DNA of 64,000 nt. Source: Kitasatospora sp. MAA4. Lineage in GTDB: Bacteria; Actinomycetota; Actinomycetes; Streptomycetales; Streptomycetaceae. The notes under the pieces were generated by a model that searched no databases, was not told where the DNA came from, and worked only from the letters and a program-made list of their open reading frames with translations. The DNA lies in assembly GCF_029893355.1 (NCBI RefSeq), contig NZ_JARZAI010000005.1:1-64000 (forward strand), in the 5' to 3' direction. Position numbers and translations under genes: made by a program. Shown in pieces: positions 31,821 through 40,565 of this stretch. Each line of letters begins with the position of its first letter. Position 1 is the first letter of the stretch.

Positions 31821-33716
31821 TCAGCCTCCGGCGGTTCCGTCCGTCCGAGGCAGCCGCAGGGTGAAGACCGCGCCCTCACCGGGCCGGCTGGTCGCGGTCA
31901 CCGTTCCGCCGTGGGCCTGCGCGAGCTGGCGGACGATGGCCAGCCCCAGGCCGCTGCCGCCGGTCTGCCGGCTGCGGGACTTCTCGGCCCGCCAGAACCG
32001 GTCGAAGACGTACGGGAGTTCATCCGGACCGATACCCGTGCCGGTGTCCGTCACCTCGATCACCAGGTGGTCGCCGACCGGGCCGGCCCCGACGGTGACG
32101 CTTCCGCAGGCCGGCGTGTGCCGTACGGCGTTGTCCACCAGGTTCCCGACCGCCTGGCGCAGCCGCACCGGGTCGGCCACCATCTCGGCGTCCCGGTCCG
32201 CGGGCAGCACGCTCAGCCGCACCCCGGCGGCCCCGGCGCGGGCCCGGTGGGCCGCGGCGACCTGGTCGAGCAGCTCGGCGATCCGGACCGGCTCGCGGTG
32301 CAGGCGGAAGCTGTCCGCGTCGGCCGCGGCCAGGTCCCGCAGGTCGTCGATGATGTGCTGGAGCAGTACCGCCTCCTCCAGCAGCGACGCAAGGAACGCC
32401 TGGTCAGGGGTGGCCACGCCGTCCTGGGCGGCCTCCAACCAGCCCCGGATGTTGCTGAGCGGCGTGCGCAGTTCGTGCGCGACGTCGCTGACCATCGCCT
32501 TGCGCTGCTCCTCGATCCGCTCGCGGCGTTCGGAGAGGTCGTTGAACGCGGCGGCCAGGTAGCCGATCTCGTCGTGGCCGGTCACCGGGACGCGGGCGTG
32601 CGGCTCGGTGGGGTGCTGGGCGGCGTCGGTCAGCACGCGTAGCGGCCGGACCAGCCTGGTGGCGAGCAGGACCGAGAGCGCCACGGTGAGGGCCAGGACC
32701 AGGCCGGTGACGCCGGCGATGCGCAGGGTTCCGGCTCGGGTCAGGTGGAAGGCGGGGGCGGTGGTTCCGTTCCGGTCGCTGATGAACAGCAGTGCGGCGG
32801 GGGCGACATAGGGAGCGAGCTGCTGGCGGCGGCTGGAGTCCACGCAGCTCGCCACGGCCTGGTCGGCGCTGTCGGCACTCGGGTTGGGCACCGGACCGGG
32901 TGTGGCCGAAGGGGAGGGCCTGACGGCGGGAGTCGGGACGGACGACCCGGGGGCCTGCACCCGGGGGATGACCACCTGAGGGCTGGGCACCACCCCGCCG
33001 GGTCCGATTCCGAGCTTGACCGGCCCCAGCCCCTGGGGCGACAGGCAGGCGTCGACCAGCTCGCCGAGCCTGCTCAGCGCCGTCTGCTCGGTCGGGGTGG
33101 GAGCGGACAGTTGGGGGAGGCCGCAGGCGGTGGCGGTGCCGTCGTCGGGGGCCGGCCCGGCGACGGTCACGTTCGGTCGGCCGCCGGGGTCGGTGCCGGT
33201 CTCGGCGGCGAATCCGCGGGTGCGCAGACAGCCGGCGGTCCGGCCGGCCTCCGCCCGCAGCTGGGCGCGTTCGTCGGGGGTGAGGGCGAACGGACCGACG
33301 GCGCGCGGGTCGATGCGGGTGGTGGTGCCGCCGGGTGCCAGCGTCTGGTCCACGTCGAGCGGGTCGATCACCGCCGACGCGTTGGACGGGACCGGCGACG
33401 CGTGCGGGGCGGCGGAACCGCCGACGGGTTGGCGGCTCTGGTTGGTCAGGGCGATATGACGGCCCGTCTGCTTCGTCAGGCCCGCCAGCACGGCGGCGGC
33501 GCCGTCCCAGTTCTGGTGGGTCGCGGCGTAGCCGAGCAGGGTCTCGTAGATGCCGGCGTCACCGGAGAGGGTCTGGACCTGCTCCTGCTGGATCTCCTGC
33601 GAGGTGGTGTTCACCGCGAGCCAGGCGGTGGCGGCGACCGAGCAGACGGCGACCAGGATCGAGGCGGCCAGCAGCCGGATCAGCAGGCTCTTGCGCAGCG
33701 GTACCCTACGGCGCAC
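31821..33716 (-). CDS. Sensor histidine kinase (two-component system)
   Basis: 631 aa from GTG 33716, overlapping the response-regulator gene by 11 bp. N-terminal TM (LLIRLLAASILVAVCSVAATAW), a large extracytoplasmic sensor region (about residues 35-310) with Pro/Ser-rich stretches and several Cys, a second TM (GVTGLVLALTVALSVLLATRL), a HAMP domain, then HisKA with SDVAHELRTPLSNIRGW (phospho-His near residue 411) and an HATPase_c domain with NLVDNAVRHTP, DTGTGIGPDEL and GGSGLGLAIVRQLA. It senses an external signal and phosphorylates the upstream-encoded regulator. It is divergent from the exporter operon that it probably controls. Confidence 0.93.
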   Translation of the reverse strand: MRRRVPLRKSLLIRLLAASILVAVCSVAATAWLAVNTTSQEIQQEQVQTLSGDAGIYETLLGYAATHQNWDGAAAVLAGLTKQTGRHIALTNQSRQPVGGSAAPHASPVPSNASAVIDPLDVDQTLAPGGTTTRIDPRAVGPFALTPDERAQLRAEAGRTAGCLRTRGFAAETGTDPGGRPNVTVAGPAPDDGTATACGLPQLSAPTPTEQTALSRLGELVDACLSPQGLGPVKLGIGPGGVVPSPQVVIPRVQAPGSSVPTPAVRPSPSATPGPVPNPSADSADQAVASCVDSSRRQQLAPYVAPAALLFISDRNGTTAPAFHLTRAGTLRIAGVTGLVLALTVALSVLLATRLVRPLRVLTDAAQHPTEPHARVPVTGHDEIGYLAAAFNDLSERRERIEEQRKAMVSDVAHELRTPLSNIRGWLEAAQDGVATPDQAFLASLLEEAVLLQHIIDDLRDLAAADADSFRLHREPVRIAELLDQVAAAHRARAGAAGVRLSVLPADRDAEMVADPVRLRQAVGNLVDNAVRHTPACGSVTVGAGPVGDHLVIEVTDTGTGIGPDELPYVFDRFWRAEKSRSRQTGGSGLGLAIVRQLAQAHGGTVTATSRPGEGAVFTLRLPRTDGTAGG

Positions 33717-34434
33717 TGCGGCGTCCGCCGGTGCCGTCGGTGAGCTTGTAGCCGACTCCGAAGACGGTCACCAGGCGCACCGGGTGCCGGGGGTCGGGCT
33801 CGACCTTGCGGCGCAGGTTCATGATGTGCACGTCGATCGTGCGCTCGGATATGTAGTGGCCGAACCCGCCGGTGTCACCCCGCAGTTGGGCCCGGCTGAA
33901 GACCTGCTCGGGATGCCCGGCCAGGGTGCGGAGAATGTCGAACTCCCCCGGTGTGCACGGCACCGGGGTTCCGGCGACGCGGACCTCGTGGCGGTCGGGG
34001 TCCACCGTGAGCTCGCCGACCCGCAGCACCGGGTCGGCCGGGCCCTTCCCCTGCGTCCGCTGCGCGCGCCGGAGCAGGACGCGTACCCGGGCCATCAGCT
34101 CACGAGGGCTGAAGGGTTTGGTCATGTAGTCGTCGGCGCCCAGGTCGAGCCCGAGCAGCAGGTCGTCCTCGGCGGACCGGGCGGTCAGCACCAGGATCGG
34201 GAGTTCGGACTCACGGCGCAGGATCCGGCACACGTCGAGGCCGTCCACCCGGGGCATCATCACGTCGACGATGAGCAGGTCCGGCTCACGCCGCCGGACC
34301 TCGTCGATCGCCGCGCGTCCGTCGTGGACGACGGCGGCGCTGTGGCCCTCGCGCTCCAGATAACGGCGGATCAGCTCGGCCTGCTTCGGGTCGTCCTCGG
34401 CCACCAGGACATATGCGCTCACGTTTTCGATCAT
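33706..34434 (-). CDS. OmpR-family response regulator
   Basis: 242 aa from ATG 34434 (GTG 34422 is an alternative). The receiver domain has VLVAEDDPKQAE, phospho-acceptor Asp in LLIVDVMMPRVDGL and Lys in DYMTKPFSPREL. The C-terminal winged helix has HEVRVAGTPVPCTPGEFDIL and TIDVHIMNLRRKVEPDP. It is coupled to the kinase gene. No good ribosome site precedes the ATG. About 100 bp separate it from the divergent lipoprotein gene, where its binding site is likely. Confidence 0.93.
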   Translation of the reverse strand: MIENVSAYVLVAEDDPKQAELIRRYLEREGHSAAVVHDGRAAIDEVRRREPDLLIVDVMMPRVDGLDVCRILRRESELPILVLTARSAEDDLLLGLDLGADDYMTKPFSPRELMARVRVLLRRAQRTQGKGPADPVLRVGELTVDPDRHEVRVAGTPVPCTPGEFDILRTLAGHPEQVFSRAQLRGDTGGFGHYISERTIDVHIMNLRRKVEPDPRHPVRLVTVFGVGYKLTDGTGGRRSAP

Positions 34435-34535
34435 AGGTGAGCCACTGCGGGGGACGGACCGGGCGGACGGACTCGGCGTCAGAATCGAAAGAGTTCCTGA
34501 CAGGTTCCACATATCCGTTGGCGATCATCGCAGCC

Positions 34536-35216
34536 ATGCCGAAGTCAACTGATGACCGTTCCCCGCGCCCGGACCGCCGGTTGCTGCGGACCGCGGTGCT
34601 GTCCGCTGCTCTGCTGGTCCCGCTGGCCGCGCTGACGGCGTGCGGTGCCGGCCCGGGGGCGAAGAGCAGCGCGCAGGGCTCCGCCGTGGCCTCGCTGCCG
34701 AGCGCCGCAGCGCCGAGCCCGTCCGCCGCAGGCTCCTCCGCCGCCTCCCCCACGTCCCCCGCGTCCCCCGGCTCCCCGGCTTCCACCGCCGACCGCCCCC
34801 AGGAGCGGCTGGACGACACCTCCGCGCACGACGCGCAGCTCTGGGGCGGCTACTACGCCTGCCTGGGCGACAACGGGGTCCCGCTGACCGGCGGGATCTC
34901 CTACCCCGGACAGCCCATGCAGAAGCAACCGGCGCCCGGCGCCTCCATCCCGCAGGCCGCGCTCACCGCCTGCCTGCCCAGGATGCCGCTGATGCCGCCG
35001 CAGACGGATCCGAAGCTCAACCCGAACTTCAACGCCGATTTCAGCGCCTGGGTCAACTGCATCAACGGCAAGGGGCTGAAGATCAAGGCCTATGGCACCG
35101 CGGGCAGCGGGGACAGCGGGTGGACCTTCGACGGACAGCCCACGATGCCCAAGGCCCAACAGGACCAGGTGATTTCGGCCTGCAAGGTGGAGGCGTTCAG
35201 TGGCAGCGGGCACTGA
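34536..35216 (+). CDS. Lipoprotein of an ABC-exporter operon
   Basis: 226 aa from ATG 34536. A lipoprotein signal ends at LVPLAALTAC-G (residue about 36), followed by a long Ala/Ser/Pro spacer. The mature domain has four Cys, as in YYACLGDNGV, ALTACLPRM, AWVNCINGKG and ISACKVEA, likely two disulfides. Its last 17 bases overlap the adaptor gene start. Such lipoproteins accompany MacAB-like exporters in streptomycetes; the exact role is unknown. Confidence 0.82.
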   Translation: MPKSTDDRSPRPDRRLLRTAVLSAALLVPLAALTACGAGPGAKSSAQGSAVASLPSAAAPSPSAAGSSAASPTSPASPGSPASTADRPQERLDDTSAHDAQLWGGYYACLGDNGVPLTGGISYPGQPMQKQPAPGASIPQAALTACLPRMPLMPPQTDPKLNPNFNADFSAWVNCINGKGLKIKAYGTAGSGDSGWTFDGQPTMPKAQQDQVISACKVEAFSGSGH

Positions 35217-36483
35217 CGCCGCGAGCGCCGAGATCGACGGCGGCCCTCTCGACGATGCACCCCCGCCGCGAAGGCGCAAGCGGCGCGTGGCCATGGTCGT
35301 CGCCCTTGCCGTGACCGTCGGCGTCGGCGGAGCGGGCGCGCTGGAGTTGGGCGGCCGGGGAAAGCCCTCCGCGGTTGCGAGCAGCGCCGCGCAGGCGCAG
35401 ACGGTCGCCGTGGTCAAGACGGACCTGTCGAACACGCAGACCCTGAGCGGCACCCTGGGTTTCGGCACGCCGCAGACGGTGACGGGCGCCAAGCAGGGCA
35501 TCATCACCGCGCTGCCCGCCAGCGGAACCACCGTGACCAGGGGGCAGGAGCTGTACCGGGTGAACGACCAGCCGGTGCCGCTCTTCTACGGCGGGACCCC
35601 GCTGTTCCGCGCCCTCGACAGGCCCGGCCTGGTGGGTCGGGACGTCCAGGTGGTCGCGAGCAACCTGAAGGCCCTCGGCTACGACATCGGCCCGCAGCCG
35701 AAAGTCGGAACCGTGATCACCCAGGCCGCGCCCGACCAGGCCTCCGCCCCCGCCGGCACCGGACCGTCCGGTGGGGCTTCCGCGGCTCCGACTTCTGCTG
35801 CGCCCGCGGCGCCGACCCACACCACGGTGGAGTCGGGCGACGGGGTTCTCACCAAGTCCCTGATCGAGGCGGTCAAGCGCTGGCAGAAGGCCGCCGGCCT
35901 GCCGGCGACGGGAACTCTCGGGATCGGCGACGTGGTGGTTCTGCCGGGCGAGATCCGGGTCGCCTCCCTGCAGACGCAGCTCGGCCAGCAGGGAGCCGAG
36001 GCGCTGATGGCGGTCACGCCGACCGGCAAGGTGGTGACCGTGCCGGTGGATCCGGCCAATGTCGGCTCGATCAAGCAGGGCGACAAGGTCACCATCACCC
36101 TGCCCGACAACACGACGACCCCGGGAACGGTCGGCGGCGTCGGCACCGCCGTTCAGGGGAGCCCCGCAAGCGGCTCCGGTGGCGGGGCGGCGGCCGGGCC
36201 CAACAGCCCGCCCACGGTCAATGTGACCGTGGCCATCGACGACCCCTCGGCGGTGAAGAACTTCGACTCGGCCACCGTCCAGGTCGCCTTCGTGTCGGGG
36301 ACCGCGACCGGAGTGCTGGCCATCCCGGTCGCCGCGCTCCTCGCGCTCAGTGGCGGCGGCTACGCCGTACAGCTGCGCGGCGGCGGGCTGGTGGCGGTGC
36401 AGACCGGCATGTTCGCGATGGGCCTGGTGGCGATCACCGGCAACGGCATCGCGGCGGGCACCCAGGTGGTGACCGCCTCATGA
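35200..36483 (+). CDS. Membrane-fusion/adaptor protein with peptidoglycan-binding domain
   Basis: 427 aa from GTG 35200, behind GGAGG and overlapping the lipoprotein gene. One N-terminal membrane anchor ([19 protein letters not shown]) is followed by a region with [14 protein letters not shown] and an HlyD-like fold. A peptidoglycan-binding (PG_binding_1) segment [20 protein letters not shown] is split by an Ala/Pro-rich insertion. C-terminal beta-barrel parts contain [20 protein letters not shown] and [17 protein letters not shown]. It links the ABC exporter to the cell wall. Its stop overlaps the ATPase start. Confidence 0.87.
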   Translation: MAAGTDAASAEIDGGPLDDAPPPRRRKRRVAMVVALAVTVGVGGAGALELGGRGKPSAVASSAAQAQTVAVVKTDLSNTQTLSGTLGFGTPQTVTGAKQGIITALPASGTTVTRGQELYRVNDQPVPLFYGGTPLFRALDRPGLVGRDVQVVASNLKALGYDIGPQPKVGTVITQAAPDQASAPAGTGPSGGASAAPTSAAPAAPTHTTVESGDGVLTKSLIEAVKRWQKAAGLPATGTLGIGDVVVLPGEIRVASLQTQLGQQGAEALMAVTPTGKVVTVPVDPANVGSIKQGDKVTITLPDNTTTPGTVGGVGTAVQGSPASGSGGGAAAGPNSPPTVNVTVAIDDPSAVKNFDSATVQVAFVSGTATGVLAIPVAALLALSGGGYAVQLRGGGLVAVQTGMFAMGLVAITGNGIAAGTQVVTAS

Positions 36484-37172
36484 CCCCGGTGCTGGTGGTG
36501 CGCGGGGCCGGGATGGCCTATCCGGGCGGAGTCCACGCCCTGACCGACGTCTCGCTCTCGATCGACGAGGGCGAACTGCTGGCCATCCTCGGACCGTCCG
36601 GCTCGGGAAAGTCCACCCTGCTCAACATCATGGGCACCCTGGACCGGCCGACCAGCGGCACGGTGGAGATCGGCGGCCACGACATCGCCCAGCTCTCCGA
36701 CCGCCGGCTGTCCGCGCTGCGCGGACGCTGGCTGGGCTTCGTGTTCCAGCAGTTCCACCTGACGGACGGACTCAGCGCCGCGGAGAACGTGGCCACCGGG
36801 TTGCTCTACGCCGGAGTACCGCGCCGCCGACGGGGTCGGCTGGCGCTGGAGGCGCTGGGCCGGGTCGGTCTGGCCCACCGGGTCGGGCACCTGCCGCACC
36901 AGCTCTCCGGCGGCGAGCGGCAGCGGGTGGCGATCGCCCGAGCGCTGGTCAACGAGCCTGCCCTGGTGCTCGCGGACGAGCCCACCGGCGCCCTGGACAC
37001 CGCCAACGGCAGAGCGGTGCTGGCTCTGCTGACCAAGCTGAACGACGAGGGAACCACCATCGCGATCATCACCCATGACCGAGGCATAGCCGAACTGATG
37101 CCACGTCAGATAGCCATCCTGGACGGGCGCCTGGTGTCCGACACCCGCACCGGGGTCGGGGTCGGCGCATGA
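36480..37172 (+). CDS. ABC transporter ATP-binding protein (MacB/LolD-like)
   Basis: 230 aa from ATG 36480 (ATGA overlap). It has Walker [17 protein letters not shown]-loop FVFQQFHL, signature [15 protein letters not shown], Walker [14 protein letters not shown] and the H-loop IITHDRG, all intact. It energises the FtsX-type permease encoded next, with which it overlaps. Type VII ABC systems of this kind export peptides or drugs or signal to the cell wall. Confidence 0.96.
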   Translation: MTPVLVVRGAGMAYPGGVHALTDVSLSIDEGELLAILGPSGSGKSTLLNIMGTLDRPTSGTVEIGGHDIAQLSDRRLSALRGRWLGFVFQQFHLTDGLSAAENVATGLLYAGVPRRRRGRLALEALGRVGLAHRVGHLPHQLSGGERQRVAIARALVNEPALVLADEPTGALDTANGRAVLALLTKLNDEGTTIAIITHDRGIAELMPRQIAILDGRLVSDTRTGVGVGA

Positions 37173-38392
37173 GCGACGGCGACACGCACGCGAACCGGAC
37201 CAAGCCGGTGCGGTTGGCCCCGGCCGACATCCTCGGCCTCGGACTGCTGGGCATCCGCACCCGCAAGGCACGTGCGGCCCTGTCGGCGCTGGGCATCTCC
37301 ATCGGCATCGCCACGATGATCATCGTGATGGGCATCCCGGCGTCCAGCCAGAAGGCCCTGCTGGAGCGGCTGTCGGCGCTCGGCACCAACATGCTCCAGG
37401 CCACGGCCAACCCCGGCCAGAATCCGCCGGTGGTCTTCCCGCCCGAATCGCCGGACATGGTCGCCCGGATCGGCCCGGTGACCATCGCCAGCGCGGTCGC
37501 CAACACCAACAGCGTCGTCGCGCGCTCCGACAAGGTCGACCCCGACAACGACACCGGCCTCGCCGTGCTGGCCGGCAAACTGAACCTGCTCCAGGCGATC
37601 AACGGCCACGTCCAGTCGGGGCGCTTCCTCGACGCGGCCACCGAGCGGTTCCCCACCACGGTGCTGGGTTCCGCGGCCGCCTCCCGACTCGGCATCACCA
37701 CACTGCCGCCCGGTCGGCCCGGCCCGCAGGTCTACATCGGCAACCACTGGTTCACCGTCATCGGGATCCTCGCCCCGGTTCCGCTCGCCGGGGACATCGA
37801 CCACGCGGTCCTGGTCGGCTGGGACGCCGCCAAGGCCCAGCTGGGCTTCAACGGCAACCCCACCGTGATCTACGTCCAGTCCCAGGAGTCGCAGATCGAA
37901 GCGGTCCGCGCGGTGATGCCCGCCACCATCGATCCGCAGCAGCCGGACCTGGTGCAGGTCAGCCGGCCCTCCGACGCGCTGGCCGCGAAACGCGACACCC
38001 AGACCACCTTCTCCGCACTGTTCCTCGGGCTCGCGGGCGTGGCCCTGCTGGTCGGGGGCATCGGCGTGGCCAACACCATGGTCATCTCGGTGCTGGAGCG
38101 GCGCAGGGAGATCGGCCTGCGCCGGGCACTGGGCGCCAACCGAGGGCAGATCCGCGGCCAGTTCCTCACCGAGTCCGTAGCGCTGTCCGGGCTCGGCGGC
38201 ATCGCCGGCACGGCCATCGGCGCCGCGGTGACCTTCGGCTACGCCACCTCGCAGGGCTGGCCGCTGGTCATCCCGCTCCAGGCGCTGCTCGGCGGCATCG
38301 GCGGGGCGGTCGTGATCGGCGTGGTGGCGGGCGTCTACCCGTCGATCCGCGCCTCACGACTCACCCCCACCGAGGCCCTGGCCTCGACCTGA
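37169..38392 (+). CDS. FtsX/MacB-type ABC permease
   Basis: 407 aa from ATG 37169 (ATGA overlap). It has the MacB topology: one N-terminal TM after [20 protein letters not shown], a large extracytoplasmic domain (residues about 55-285) and three C-terminal helices with [34 protein letters not shown] and the final [17 protein letters not shown]. It is the last gene of the lipoprotein-adaptor-ATPase-permease operon, opposite the two-component system. Confidence 0.95.
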   Translation: MSDGDTHANRTKPVRLAPADILGLGLLGIRTRKARAALSALGISIGIATMIIVMGIPASSQKALLERLSALGTNMLQATANPGQNPPVVFPPESPDMVARIGPVTIASAVANTNSVVARSDKVDPDNDTGLAVLAGKLNLLQAINGHVQSGRFLDAATERFPTTVLGSAAASRLGITTLPPGRPGPQVYIGNHWFTVIGILAPVPLAGDIDHAVLVGWDAAKAQLGFNGNPTVIYVQSQESQIEAVRAVMPATIDPQQPDLVQVSRPSDALAAKRDTQTTFSALFLGLAGVALLVGGIGVANTMVISVLERRREIGLRRALGANRGQIRGQFLTESVALSGLGGIAGTAIGAAVTFGYATSQGWPLVIPLQALLGGIGGAVVIGVVAGVYPSIRASRLTPTEALAST

Positions 38393-38398
38393 ACCGAA

Positions 38399-38842
38399 CT
38401 AGCGGACCAGTGCGGTGTCAGCGGCGGCGAGGATGTTGCTGAAGGTGCGGGTGATGATCGGGCGCGCGAAGTGCCGGGTGAGGAAGGTGCCGACCAGCGG
38501 GACGGGGATCTCGGCGCGTGTGGTCCACACGACCCGGGTGCCGCCCGCGACCTCGGTGAACGTCATGCGGCCGATTTCGTGCCGTGCGGGCGGCAGACTG
38601 CGCTCGACGACGTACTCGGTGGCGTACGGCGGTTCGTAGCTGGTGATGCGCTCCCGGAACCAGCCGATCAGCCAGAGGTGGTCGCGCACCGCGCCGACTC
38701 CGTACGGCGCGCCGGCGCCCTGCCGGGTCAGGCGGCAGCGCAGGATCAGCGGCGACTTCGTGTAGTTGGTGGTCGCGGTGAGCCAGGCGAACACGTCCTG
38801 GATCGGGGCGTCGATGACACGTTCGACGGTCATGGTTTCCAC
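38399..38842 (-). CDS. SRPBCC (START/polyketide-cyclase-like) family protein
   Basis: 147 aa from GTG 38842, 8 bases after GAGGAGG; ATG 38833 is an alternative, and a longer upstream extension is unlikely. The helix-grip pattern is seen in TVERVIDAPIQDVFAWL at the start, GGTRVVWTTRAEIPVP in the middle and a C-terminal amphipathic helix. Such proteins bind hydrophobic ligands. It is tail-to-tail with the ABC permease (6 bp) and divergent from the RiPP locus. There is no evidence of a role in that locus beyond position. Confidence 0.8.
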   Translation of the reverse strand: METMTVERVIDAPIQDVFAWLTATTNYTKSPLILRCRLTRQGAGAPYGVGAVRDHLWLIGWFRERITSYEPPYATEYVVERSLPPARHEIGRMTFTEVAGGTRVVWTTRAEIPVPLVGTFLTRHFARPIITRTFSNILAAADTALVR

Positions 38843-39145
38843 GGCTGGTGCCTCCTCGGTCGAGTGCGAGCTACCCATCCAGACACGCGGCGGCGGCGAA
38901 GTGTGACAGTCGATTCTCGGCCATCCTTGCGGGAGTGGCGCGAGGTCTATACCACTCCTCGGAAACGTAGATCTTTGCCGAGAGTTCGCAAGCGGAATGC
39001 AGCAGCTCAGATGCGCAGAGATGGTCGAGCTTGCCACCTGCCTCCATTTGAGTTTATGTCAGATGCCTTGACGTGCCATGTTCACAGGGGGAGGTTGGGC
39101 CCCGCTCGGCCGCCGGCCGGGCTGCCATCGAAACTGGGAGTCCCC
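38843..39145. other. Promoter region of the putative RiPP operon
   Basis: About 300 bases with no gene. The part 38930-39070 is visibly poorer in GC than its surroundings. A candidate promoter is TTGACG (39068-39073), 17-bp spacer, GAGGTT (39091-39096), giving a leader of about 40 bases to the precursor ATG. Confidence 0.45.
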
Positions 39146-39259
39146 ATGAAGTCGACCGTCGCGATGAAGAAGGCCACCAAGAAGATCACCGTTCGCCGCA
39201 CCGGCGACGTGCGCCTCACCTCGGCCATGTGCCAGTGCCCGTACAGCGCCAACGCGTAA
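39146..39259 (+). CDS. Putative RiPP precursor peptide (37 aa)
   Basis: ATG 39146 follows GGGAG by 5 bases; the frame ends at TAA 39257. The N-terminal part MKSTVAMKKATKKITVRRTG is strongly basic, then DVRLTSAM, then a short end CQCPYSANA with a C-x-C and small C-terminal residues. Leader/core shape, a following stem-loop and an adjacent PqqD-domain protease make it a likely ribosomal peptide natural product precursor. No radical-SAM, LanM, YcaO or ATP-grasp gene is next to it. The core boundary is unknown. I cannot place it in a named class. Confidence 0.7.
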   Translation: MKSTVAMKKATKKITVRRTGDVRLTSAMCQCPYSANA

Positions 39260-39275
39260 CGGTAGCGCGCTGATT

Positions 39276-39316
39276 CACTGCCCGGGTGTGCCGAGTACCG
39301 GCGCACCCGGGCAGTG
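39276..39316 (+). terminator. Stem-loop between precursor and maturation genes
   Basis: A 17-bp stem (39276-39292 with 39300-39316, one G-U pair, 7-base loop) sits 16 bases after the precursor stop and 43 bases before the protease gene. It probably acts as a partial terminator or 3' stabiliser that keeps precursor mRNA above maturation-gene mRNA. Confidence 0.75.
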
Positions 39317-39359
39317 CCGGACGCCAACCGAAGCCGGCCAACCGACGCTTGGGAGCGCT

Positions 39360-40559
39360 GTGAGCGGATACACCCTTGCCGTACACGAGTTGAGTTTTGT
39401 CCCCGAGGGTGACGGGGTCGTGGTCGGCCGGTTGGACACCGGTTCCTACGCGGTCTTCCCGTCCGACGGCGCGGAGTTGCTCAAGCGGCTGACCGAGGGC
39501 ATGGCGCTGGACGAGGCCGCCGCCTGGTACGAGGAGACCTTCAGCGAACCGGTCGACGTCGAGGACTTCGTGTCCACGCTCCACGAGTTGGGCTTCGTCC
39601 GCGAGGCCGGCGGCGCGCCGCTCGCACCCGCCGCGCCGGTCCGGTTCCAGCGGCTGGGGCGAGCGGCCTTCTCCCCGGTGGCCTGGGTCTGCTACCTGGC
39701 GGTCCTGGCGGCCTGGGTGGTGACCGTCACGGCGCACCGCGAACTGCTCCCCGCCCCCTCGCAGATCTTCTTCGTCAAGTCACTGCTGGTGGTCCAGCTG
39801 GTGATCACCTTCGGTCAGGTCCCGCTGCTGCTGGCCCACGAGGGCTTCCACATCCTGGCCGGGCGGCGACTGGGCCTGCCGACCAAGCTGCGGCTGAGCA
39901 ACCGGCTGACCTACATCGTGGCCGAGACGCAGACCAACGGCCTGATGAGCGTGGACCGCCGCAGGCGCTACCTGCCCTTCCTCGCGGGGATGGTCTGCGA
40001 CGGCGTGGTGCTGGCGACCCTCGGGCTGATCGCCGAGGCCGGCCGGCACGGCGGCGGCGGCTTCTCGCTGACCGGCCGGCTCTGCCTGGCGCTGGCGTTC
40101 ACCGTGGTGATGCGGATCGTCTGGCAGTTCCAGCTGTACCTGCGCACCGACCTCTACTACGTCTTCGCCACCGCTCTGAGGTGCTACGACCTGCACGACG
40201 CGAGCAAGGCGCTGCTGAGGAACCGGTTCTGGCGCCTGCTGCGCCGCCCGGAGCGACAGGTCGACGAAGGGCAGTGGACCGACCAGGACCGCAAGGTCGG
40301 CACCATCTACGGGCCCTTCGTCCTGCTCGGCTTCTGCGTCCTGGCCGCGATCACGGTCTTCGCGAGCATCCCGGTCACCGTGAGCTACTTCCGGCTGGCC
40401 GGCCATGCCATCGGATCCGGCCGCATCGACTCGCACTTCTGGGACTCGCTGCTGTCGCTCGTCCTGAACGCCGCCCAGACCACGGCGCTGATCGTGCTCT
40501 CCCGCCGCAAGCGCCGCGAGCAGCGAAGCGCAGCTCCAACCTCCTTGAACGAAGGGTGA
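39360..40559 (+). CDS. PqqD-domain M50-like membrane metallopeptidase
   Basis: 399 aa from GTG 39360 with GGGAG upstream. Residues 1-85 look like a PqqD/RiPP recognition element, with SYAVFPSDGAELLKRLTEG and DVEDFVSTLHELGFV. A multi-helix membrane part follows: HEGFH (H-E-x-x-H, residues about 160-164) in PLLLAHEGFHILAGRRLGL and a later GMVCDGVV whose Asp (about 214) fits the third zinc ligand of M50 site-2-type proteases. The end is basic and cytoplasmic. It probably binds the precursor leader by its own domain and cleaves or exports it. The order precursor-protease-TPR suggests one operon. Confidence 0.82.
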   Translation: MSGYTLAVHELSFVPEGDGVVVGRLDTGSYAVFPSDGAELLKRLTEGMALDEAAAWYEETFSEPVDVEDFVSTLHELGFVREAGGAPLAPAAPVRFQRLGRAAFSPVAWVCYLAVLAAWVVTVTAHRELLPAPSQIFFVKSLLVVQLVITFGQVPLLLAHEGFHILAGRRLGLPTKLRLSNRLTYIVAETQTNGLMSVDRRRRYLPFLAGMVCDGVVLATLGLIAEAGRHGGGGFSLTGRLCLALAFTVVMRIVWQFQLYLRTDLYYVFATALRCYDLHDASKALLRNRFWRLLRRPERQVDEGQWTDQDRKVGTIYGPFVLLGFCVLAAITVFASIPVTVSYFRLAGHAIGSGRIDSHFWDSLLSLVLNAAQTTALIVLSRRKRREQRSAAPTSLNEG

Positions 40560-40565
40560 ACTGAC

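Noticed and set aside
38399-38842. SRPBCC gene considered as part of the RiPP locus
   Set aside because: It is on the opposite strand, divergent, and its family is common everywhere; only proximity links it.
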